From: Balneolaceae bacterium SMO_bin1
GTDB taxonomy: Bacteria > Bacteroidota > Rhodothermia > Balneolales > Balneolaceae
Direction of reading: 5' to 3'
Length of the DNA: 14,521 nt
Assembly: GCA_003123965.1 (NCBI GenBank)
Contig: NNSL01000475.1
Coordinates: forward strand, 1-14,521
Shown here one piece after another: positions 9,672-14,521 of this stretch. Below the pieces are notes generated by a model. It had not been told where the DNA came from. It did no database searches and worked only from the letters and a program-made list of their open reading frames with translations. The stretch's first letter is position 1. Each line of letters opens with the position of its first letter. Made by a program: the position numbers and the translations under genes.

Positions 9672-12215
9672 ATGGATAATTTCCTAAAAAATGATTTCGA
9701 CTTCGACAGTCTTGAGGATCAGGACAAATTTGATGATTTCGAGCAGGCTATTCCTCTGATGTCTGAAGAGGAAGAAAAGAAGCTTACCGAGGCAGAAGTG
9801 CCGGATTCGCTACCCATTCTTCCACTGAAAAATACCGTACTGTTTCCGGGTGTTGTAGTGCCCATTACGGTAGGTCGCGACCGTTCGCTGGCCTTGGTGA
9901 AAGAAGCATATGCCAATGACAAAACAATTGGTGTAGTATCGCAGAAAAATGAAAATGAAGAAGACCCGGATCCAAAAGATCTATATTGGACCGGGACGGT
10001 TGCCGAAATTCTGAAACTGATAAAAATGCCGGATGGCAGCAAGAGCATTGTCATTCAGGGCAAAACTACTTTCAGTGTTAATGAATTCACCCAGGATGAA
10101 CCCTATTTTAAGGCAGATGTTGAGCCGTTTCGTCAAGAAATGGACGTGAGCGGCGCCGAACTTGAAGCGTCAATCCGTTCGGTGAAGGAAACGGCTACAA
10201 AAATTGTGAATCTGTCGCCTAATATTCCTTCGGAGGCGTCTATTGCCATCAACAACATCAATAGTCCTGCCTTTCTGCTTAACTTTATTTCATCTAACCT
10301 CAACGTATCCAATGCTGAAAAGCAGGAGGTTCTGGAGATCAAGAATTTCTCCGACCGGATGGAAAAAGTGATGGAATATCTGAACAAGGAGCTGCAGGTA
10401 CTGAACCTAAGCGAAGAAATTCGCTCAAAGGTAAAAACCGATATCGATGAACAGCAGCGTGATTTCTACCTGCGTCAGCAGATGAAAGCTATTCAGGAAG
10501 CGCTGGGAGAAGACAGCGAACAGCAGGAAGTTGAGCAGCTTCGGCAGCGGTTAAAGGAAAAAGAACTTCCCGAAGAAGCCCGTGAAACAGCTGAAAAGGA
10601 ATTATCAAGACTTGAACGAACGCCAAATTCATCCCCAAACTATGGTATTATACACAGCTATATAGAGTGGATCCTTGATCTGCCCTGGGGCGACTATTCT
10701 GACGATAATCTTGACCTTTCAAATGCCGAAAATGTGCTCGATGAAGACCACTATGGTCTTGAAAAAGTGAAGAAACGTATCATTGAGTACTTGGCAGTGC
10801 TCAAACTCAAAGAGGACATGAAGGCGCCTATTCTCTGCTTTTATGGCCCTCCCGGGGTTGGTAAGACATCACTCGGAAAATCTATTGCCAGAGCATTGAA
10901 TCGCGAATTTGAACGATTTAGTCTTGGTGGGATACATGACGAAGCCGAAATTCGTGGGCACCGACGGACTTACATTGGGGCACTTCCCGGCCGTATCATC
11001 CGATCAATGAAAAAAGCCGGCAAGAGCAATCCGGTGATGATGCTGGATGAGATTGACAAGGTGGGCTCCGACTACCGGGGTGACCCTACCTCTGCCCTGC
11101 TCGAGGTGCTCGATCCCGAGCAAAACGACTCGTTCTCGGATAATTTTCTGGAGCTTGAGTATGATCTATCTCGCGTATTATTTATCGCCACTGCAAACTC
11201 GCTTGATACGATTCCGGCACCATTGCGTGACCGCATGGAAATTATCAACATCAGCGGATATACGCTGCAGGAAAAACGTGAAATTGCCAAGCAACACCTG
11301 ATTCCAAAGCAAATTAAGGAAAACGGGCTCAAAGAAGATCAAATCAAAATCACTACGCAAGCGCTCGATAAGATCATTGAAGAATATACGCGCGAATCCG
11401 GCGTACGGTCGCTGGAGCGTGAAATTGGTTCTGTATGCCGGGGCGTAGCTGCTAAAATTGCCAAAGGAAAAGGCGATGAACCGTACAAGGTTGGCGTAAA
11501 TGAAGTAGACGAATACCTAGGCAAACGCAAGTATTTTGCAGAAGTAGCCGAACGTACTACCGTTCCCGGAGTTGCTACCGGGTTGGCATGGACTCCATAC
11601 GGCGGTGATATTCTGTTCATCGAGGCCAGCGTGAGCAAAGGAAGCGGTAAACTGCATATAACCGGTCAGCTTGGTGATGTAATGAAAGAATCAGCGATGC
11701 TGGCAATGTCGTACTTAAAAGCACACTCTGAAGAGCTTAATATTCCTGAAGATGCCTTCAAATACTGGGATCTGCACATCCACGTACCAAAGGGTGCCGT
11801 ACCCAAAGATGGTCCTTCAGCCGGCGTTTCCATATTCTCTGCCGTAGCCTCTATTTTTACGCAACGTAAAGTGAAGGGAACTCTTGCAATGACCGGAGAA
11901 ATCACCCTGCGTGGCTTAGTTCTGCCGGTAGGTGGAATCAAGGAGAAAGTACTTGCAGCAAAACGCTCGGGCATAGAAAAGGTGCTTTTGCCAAAGAAAA
12001 ACGAAAAAGATGTGGATGAAATAGAAAAAGATGTAATTGGTGATCTCCAGATTAAATACCTGGAACGTATGGATCCCATTCTTGACATTGTGCTTGAAGA
12101 TGAAGCCGTGCAAGATCCACAGGATCTCTTTGAAGTTTCTGAGGCTTACAAATCTAAAAACGGTTCCAAAAGCAAAAATTCCGACGCAAGCGCCGAAACG
12201 GTAATTATGGAATAA
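9672..12215 (+). CDS. lon: ATP-dependent protease La (Lon)
   Basis: 847 aa; E. coli Lon is 784 aa. It is a cytosolic homohexameric AAA+ serine protease that degrades damaged and regulatory proteins. Residues 1-45 are a strongly acidic extension (DFDFDSLEDQDKFDDFEQ). The N-terminal substrate-binding LON domain follows (LPILPLKNTVLFPGVVVPI), then a helical coiled segment (LRQQMKAIQEALGEDSEQQEVEQ). The AAA+ module has Walker A GPPGVGKT (392-399), Walker B VMMLDEIDKVG, and GGIHDEAEIRGHRRTYIGA. The protease domain has catalytic S716 in DGPSAGVS and K759 in GGIKEK. The 43-residue S-K spacing equals that of E. coli S679/K722. A Ser/Lys/Asn-rich tail ends the protein. The 171 nt upstream leave room for its own promoter; I see no CIRCE element there. 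A strong terminator follows 22 nt after the stop. Confidence 0.97.
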   Translation: MDNFLKNDFDFDSLEDQDKFDDFEQAIPLMSEEEEKKLTEAEVPDSLPILPLKNTVLFPGVVVPITVGRDRSLALVKEAYANDKTIGVVSQKNENEEDPDPKDLYWTGTVAEILKLIKMPDGSKSIVIQGKTTFSVNEFTQDEPYFKADVEPFRQEMDVSGAELEASIRSVKETATKIVNLSPNIPSEASIAINNINSPAFLLNFISSNLNVSNAEKQEVLEIKNFSDRMEKVMEYLNKELQVLNLSEEIRSKVKTDIDEQQRDFYLRQQMKAIQEALGEDSEQQEVEQLRQRLKEKELPEEARETAEKELSRLERTPNSSPNYGIIHSYIEWILDLPWGDYSDDNLDLSNAENVLDEDHYGLEKVKKRIIEYLAVLKLKEDMKAPILCFYGPPGVGKTSLGKSIARALNREFERFSLGGIHDEAEIRGHRRTYIGALPGRIIRSMKKAGKSNPVMMLDEIDKVGSDYRGDPTSALLEVLDPEQNDSFSDNFLELEYDLSRVLFIATANSLDTIPAPLRDRMEIINISGYTLQEKREIAKQHLIPKQIKENGLKEDQIKITTQALDKIIEEYTRESGVRSLEREIGSVCRGVAAKIAKGKGDEPYKVGVNEVDEYLGKRKYFAEVAERTTVPGVATGLAWTPYGGDILFIEASVSKGSGKLHITGQLGDVMKESAMLAMSYLKAHSEELNIPEDAFKYWDLHIHVPKGAVPKDGPSAGVSIFSAVASIFTQRKVKGTLAMTGEITLRGLVLPVGGIKEKVLAAKRSGIEKVLLPKKNEKDVDEIEKDVIGDLQIKYLERMDPILDIVLEDEAVQDPQDLFEVSEAYKSKNGSKSKNSDASAETVIME

Positions 12216-12237
12216 CTGATTACAGTTTCCAACAAAT

Positions 12238-12264
12238 AAAAAGCCCCATTTACGGGGCTTTTTT
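12238..12264. terminator. Bidirectional rho-independent terminator between lon and the convergent membrane-protein cluster
   Basis: A perfect 10-bp stem, AAAAAGCCCC (12238-12247) with GGGGCTTTTT (12254-12263), closes a 6-nt loop (ATTTAC). On the + strand it ends in a T run just after lon. On the - strand the reverse complement also ends in TTTTT, just past the 12281-12448 gene. It therefore fits a shared terminator for convergent transcription units. Confidence 0.92.
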
Positions 12265-12280
12265 ATTGCCTATACCTTTG

Positions 12281-12448
12281 TCAGTTCTGCGTTTGCCTTT
12301 CTTCTATTATCACATCCTCTTCTATATGCTTACGCCGGTCGGTTTCGCCACTCTCAATATTTCTGAATTTCCGAACCGTAAAACCCAGTCCCAATATAAA
12401 GAGTAATCCAATTACCGATGTTATAAGTACGACATTAAAAGTGGCCAT
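12281..12448 (-). CDS. Small single-pass membrane protein (55 aa), paralogue of its upstream neighbour
   Basis: ATG at 12448-12446, TGA at 12283-12281. One hydrophobic helix spans about residues 4-25 (VVLITSVIGLLFILGLGF). A charged tail follows: KFRNIESGETDRRKHIEED (27-45), then VIIEERQTQN. By the positive-inside rule the tail should be cytoplasmic and the N-terminus outside. The tail motif FRNIE-x3-TDRRKHIEED is shared, gap-free and at identical residue numbers (28-45), with the 12467-12625 product. Of the 15 identical residues 12 use different codons, so the protein is under selection and the ORF is real. It lies 18 nt downstream of that paralogue, behind a clear Shine-Dalgarno GAGGGGA (12463-12457), 8 nt before the ATG, which is unusual for this window. 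Family and function are unrecognised. It is the last gene of the minus-strand cluster and runs to the terminator at 12238-12264. Confidence 0.8.
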   Translation of the reverse strand: MATFNVVLITSVIGLLFILGLGFTVRKFRNIESGETDRRKHIEEDVIIEERQTQN

Positions 12449-12466
12449 CTATCTGTTCCCCTCAAC

Positions 12467-12625
12467 TTAAGATTTATCTTTAATTTTCATGTCTTCCTCA
12501 ATGTGCTTGCGTCGATCAGTTATATTTTCTTCAATGTTTCGGAATTCTGATATAGTTAGCCATACGCCTGCACAAAAGATGGTTATTATTATGCCACCCA
12601 CAATAAATAAATTGCCAACTGTCAT
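12467..12625 (-). CDS. Small single-pass membrane protein (52 aa), tandem paralogue
   Basis: ATG at 12625-12623, TAA at 12469-12467. A hydrophobic helix spans about residues 5-25 (NLFIVGGIIITIFCAGVWLT). The cytoplasmic-looking charged tail has EFRNIEENITDRRKHIEED (27-45), then MKIKDKS. It matches the 12281-12448 product at 15 of 18 positions in residues 28-45, while the TM segments differ, pointing to an old tandem duplication with the tail held constant. The tail could form an amphipathic helix that binds a partner protein or the membrane surface; that is inference. The ATG overlaps the upstream gene's TGA (ATGA, 12622-12625), so translation is probably coupled. No family is recognised. It could be a subunit of a membrane complex formed with its neighbours. 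Confidence 0.82.
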   Translation of the reverse strand: MTVGNLFIVGGIIITIFCAGVWLTISEFRNIEENITDRRKHIEEDMKIKDKS

Positions 12626-12798
12626 GATGATTTCTTTTTTAATTGCGTTTTAAAATACACTCCAAAACTCAGCAGCGATGGTACCCATAGGCCCACGAAG
12701 AGACCTGCATCTTTATACCCGCTGAACCAAAGATAAATTGACAACGCCATTGATAAAATGGCCGAAAGTAAAATTAAATAGTCAGAAGTATTAAGCAT
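12622..12798 (-). CDS. Small two-helix membrane protein (58 aa)
   Basis: ATG at 12798-12796, TGA at 12624-12622. Two predicted membrane helices, about residues 7-25 (YLILLSAILSMALSIYLWF) and 31-49 (AGLFVGLWVPSLLSFGVYF), are joined by a short SGYKD loop. A basic end, KTQLKKKSS, suggests both termini lie on the cytoplasmic side. The stretch GLFVGLWVPSLLSFG reminds me of a widespread family of tiny bacterial membrane proteins, but I cannot name one. It starts 62 nt after the stop of the 302-aa membrane protein and overlaps the next gene by 4 nt. This supports membership of the same transcription unit. The function is unknown. Confidence 0.78.
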   Translation of the reverse strand: MLNTSDYLILLSAILSMALSIYLWFSGYKDAGLFVGLWVPSLLSFGVYFKTQLKKKSS

Positions 12799-12860
12799 AC
12801 TAAATTTCTATTTAATTATGTGTCTGTTGGCTCACTTAACAATAGTTCATATTGTAACGT

Positions 12861-13769
12861 TTAATGTTGTTTAGGATATATTCTTTTGTCTTCATCAATA
12901 TCGAGCCAGGAAAAATAACGGTATATCAACTGAACAAGAATACCCGTTAATACTGCTCCTATTGCCACCAGTACGCCGTATTGATTATCAACCGTGAGTG
13001 AAATTCGAATTAAAATGGTTGAGGCAATAAATCCCGCATTTCTGATAAGTACTTCGTAACGTTTAGAATACAAAAAGGAGGCAATAAAAATAAATACGTC
13101 AGTGAATATCATTACTGTAAATAGATCATCAAAAAATATTGTATCTAATTCAAAATCATAGACTTGCGAAGAATAGGCTGCTGCATACACGTTACCGGCC
13201 CACTCCTGAAAGGAATTAATGGCTAATATGAAAAGCAGTATGGCCAGTAAAATTGCAATGGTCTCCTTAAAACGAATAAATTTTTGTATCGCTTCGGACG
13301 TGCTGTAGCGCTGCCGGTTTTTACTGACGTGATAAAAGACACCCACCAATAGAAAAAGCATCAGGCCACCGGACAAATCAAAAACGATGTCCAGAAATTG
13401 ATCGGTCTGATCCCAGATAACCGAGAAGGAACTGAAGTCAGAAATGTCTTTGAACACCCGCCGAATAATGATGAGAGAGATAATCTCAAACTGTTTTTTT
13501 ATTGATTCAGTAAAGGATAGTGGAAGTGCAAGAATCATGAAGTAGACTTCATAAACCAGTATCACACTAAAAGGAGTGTACAGCGCCGAAAGATAGTTGG
13601 GATGTACCTGGTTGAATAAATCTGGAAATATGCCGGTGTTGTTAGCCAAAAATATCACCAGCAGATGTACAAAGAATAGACCGAAAGCAAGGTAGATAAA
13701 ATATTTTTCTACCAGCGCCTTGCTCTTCTCGGTGTTTAGCAGATCGTAAAGTGAGTGTAAATATTGCAT
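12861..13769 (-). CDS. Polytopic membrane protein of unknown function, divergent from the rhodopsin gene
   Basis: 302 aa from ATG at 13769; an in-frame TTG two codons upstream (13775) is a less likely start. About seven hydrophobic segments are visible. With residue numbers counted from that TTG (subtract 2 for the ATG), they lie at roughly 25-44, 65-88, 133-150, 171-188, 217-236, 247-262 and 267-288. The most distinctive stretch, about 65-110, reads LYTPFSVILVYEVYFMILAL, then LSFTESIKKQFEIIS, then LIIIRRVFKDIS. It has polar and charged residues in and next to a helix and a basic IRR pair, and looks like a conserved functional core. No catalytic, nucleotide-binding or transporter signature is recognised. 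A channel or a scaffold is possible, but neither is shown by the sequence. It heads a minus-strand run with three small membrane-protein genes. The 188-nt gap to the divergent rhodopsin gene must hold both promoters. No good Shine-Dalgarno is seen. Confidence 0.85.
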   Translation of the reverse strand: MQYLHSLYDLLNTEKSKALVEKYFIYLAFGLFFVHLLVIFLANNTGIFPDLFNQVHPNYLSALYTPFSVILVYEVYFMILALPLSFTESIKKQFEIISLIIIRRVFKDISDFSSFSVIWDQTDQFLDIVFDLSGGLMLFLLVGVFYHVSKNRQRYSTSEAIQKFIRFKETIAILLAILLFILAINSFQEWAGNVYAAAYSSQVYDFELDTIFFDDLFTVMIFTDVFIFIASFLYSKRYEVLIRNAGFIASTILIRISLTVDNQYGVLVAIGAVLTGILVQLIYRYFSWLDIDEDKRIYPKQH

Positions 13770-13829
13770 GTGCAATAATTGTAATTTATCTCTAAACAGA
13801 TTTGTACTGGATTAATTCCTGGAAGGTAG

Positions 13830-13881
13830 AAAAAACTCCTTTTTTCAATTTTTTTTGAAAATTGGAACGGAGGCTTTTTTT
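13830..13881. terminator. Bidirectional terminator-like hairpin inside the divergent intergenic region
   Basis: The upper stem CAATTTT (13846-13852) / AAAATTG (13858-13864) closes a TTTTG loop. Below an internal loop (TTTTTT against GAAC), CTCC (13836-13839) pairs with GGAG (13869-13872). The base continues as A6 (13830-13835) against T7 (13875-13881), with a GC bulge. A U-run follows on either strand. Between two divergent genes a terminator is unexpected, so it may be an insulator, a leader attenuator or a relic of an earlier gene order. Confidence 0.5.
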
Positions 13882-13906
13882 CTAAAGTTATTAGGGCGAT
13901 TGCGAC

Positions 13907-13941
13907 TTGACACCTAAATAGTAAGGCTACCTAAAACCTTA
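13907..13941 (+). promoter_or_regulatory. Putative rhodopsin promoter / operator region
   Basis: TTGACA (13907-13912) matches a sigma70 -35 box 45 nt before the rhodopsin ATG. The best -10 candidate, TAAAAC (13932-13937), is weak and spaced at 19 nt. No TAnnTTTG Bacteroidota -7 box is seen. Overlapping it are a direct repeat ACCTAAA (13912-13918 and 13929-13935, 17 nt apart) and an inverted repeat TAAGG (13922-13926) / CCTTA (13937-13941). This fits an operator, but short AT-rich repeats also arise by chance. Confidence 0.3.
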
Positions 13942-13957
13942 AGTTAACAGAGTTATT

Positions 13958-14521
13958 ATGGAACTAATTAACCTATCTTTCGGCGAATATTCGTTGGTTT
14001 ACAACATGTTCTCTTTCACCATCGCCGCGATGATGGCAGCCGGTCTTTTCTTTATATTGGCCCAGCATCGCGTAGCACCCAAATACCGCATTTCCTTAGT
14101 GGTATCAACATTAGTAGTGGGTATTGCTGCATATCATTACTTTCGTATCACCGGCAGTTGGGCAGGTGCGTATGAAATCTCATCAGCCGGTAATTATATA
14201 AGCTCAGGCGAACCATTTAATGATGCTTACCGGTATGTAGACTGGCTTTTAACGGTCCCCCTATTGCTGGTTGAACTGGTATTGGTGCTCAATTTATCAC
14301 GCAACAAATCGGGTCCGCTTCTTACCAAACTCGTCATTGCGGCAGTATTCATGATCGGTCTGGGTTATCCCGGCGAATTGCTCGGTGCCGACAGTATGTT
14401 CTCGGAACGCGGTTTATGGGGACTCTTAAGTACAATTCCTTTTGTGTACATCCTTTATGTGCTATTTGGTGAACTGGGTACAGCCATGGAAGGGCAGCCA
14501 GATCGGGTACGAATTCTATTC
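13958..14521 (+). CDS. Xanthorhodopsin-like light-driven proton pump, N-terminal five helices (3' end outside window)
   Basis: 188 codons are visible from ATG at 13958 with no stop before the edge; a full protein would be about 250-280 aa. This is a type 1 microbial rhodopsin. Helix C reads YRYVDWLLTVPLLLVEL and carries the proton-pump triad D95 (acceptor), T99 and E106 (donor), as in proteorhodopsin (D97/T101/E108) and xanthorhodopsin (D96/E107). L103 is at the tuning position linked to green absorption. H60 in AAYHYF matches the xanthorhodopsin H62 counter-ion partner, with near-identical spacing to the aspartate (35 against 34). Helix E, RGLWGLLSTIPFVYILYVLF, has G155 where bacteriorhodopsin has W138. 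In xanthorhodopsin this glycine (G156) opens the fenestration that receives a carotenoid antenna. The retinal Schiff-base lysine (helix G) lies beyond the window. Carotenoid binding is inference. It is divergent from the minus-strand membrane-protein cluster. Confidence 0.95.
   Translation, partial: MELINLSFGEYSLVYNMFSFTIAAMMAAGLFFILAQHRVAPKYRISLVVSTLVVGIAAYHYFRITGSWAGAYEISSAGNYISSGEPFNDAYRYVDWLLTVPLLLVELVLVLNLSRNKSGPLLTKLVIAAVFMIGLGYPGELLGADSMFSERGLWGLLSTIPFVYILYVLFGELGTAMEGQPDRVRILF

Noticed and set aside
11666..12088. 140-aa minus-strand open frame inside lon
   Set aside because: Antisense to the Lon protease domain, with low-complexity serine- and phenylalanine-rich composition typical of a shadow frame.
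12216..12860. Possible non-coding RNA or CRISPR in the 645-nt stretch with no long ORF after lon
   Set aside because: Explained by a terminator and three short minus-strand genes. No repeat-spacer pattern or tRNA-like fold is seen.
13802..13807. TTGTAC upstream of the divergent genes as a possible LitR/CarH light-regulator half-site
   Set aside because: A single 6-base match with no second half-site nearby and no regulator gene in the window.

Overview
The window looks like chromosomal DNA of a Balneolota or Rhodothermota-type bacterium (Bacteroidota-like, halophilic or marine, of the kind represented by Balneola, Gracilimonas, Fodinibius and Salinibacter). This is an inference from protein style, not a search. 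The clues are a xanthorhodopsin-type proton pump, a Lon with an acidic N-terminal extension, few clear Shine-Dalgarno sites, and TTG starts on two housekeeping genes.

Layout. Positions 3-7223 on the + strand hold: the 3' end of a DUF4139 (MuiA-like) gene; a SAM methyltransferase that carries a signal peptide; an APC-family amino acid permease; the 16S rRNA m5C methyltransferase rsmB; and valS. pcrA/uvrD (7230-9500) follows valS after only 6 nt, and lon (9672-12215) follows with its own upstream region. A strong, apparently bidirectional terminator (12238-12264) separates lon from a convergent minus-strand cluster.

The minus-strand cluster (13769 down to 12281) has one 302-aa multi-spanning membrane protein and three small membrane proteins of 58, 52 and 55 aa. 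The three small genes fill a stretch that contains no long ORF. The last two are tandem paralogues with the same C-terminal motif (FRNIE-x3-TDRRKHIEED), although 12 of the 15 shared residues use different codons. The 58-aa and 52-aa genes overlap by ATGA. Divergent from this cluster, running off the right edge, is a xanthorhodopsin-like proton pump (13958-14521). It has D95/T99/E106 and H60 for proton transport, and glycine 155 at the position that forms the carotenoid-antenna fenestration in xanthorhodopsin. The intergenic region between them holds a bidirectional terminator-like hairpin and a small set of repeats near a TTGACA element.

Three single-base indels break the permease (one) and valS (two, opposite in sign), each in or beside a short homopolymer. 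The flanking protein is otherwise intact and valS is essential, so base-calling or assembly errors are more likely than true pseudogenes.

The part most worth following is the right end: a rhodopsin next to an uncharacterised four-gene membrane-protein cassette. Whether the two are functionally linked is only an inference from position.
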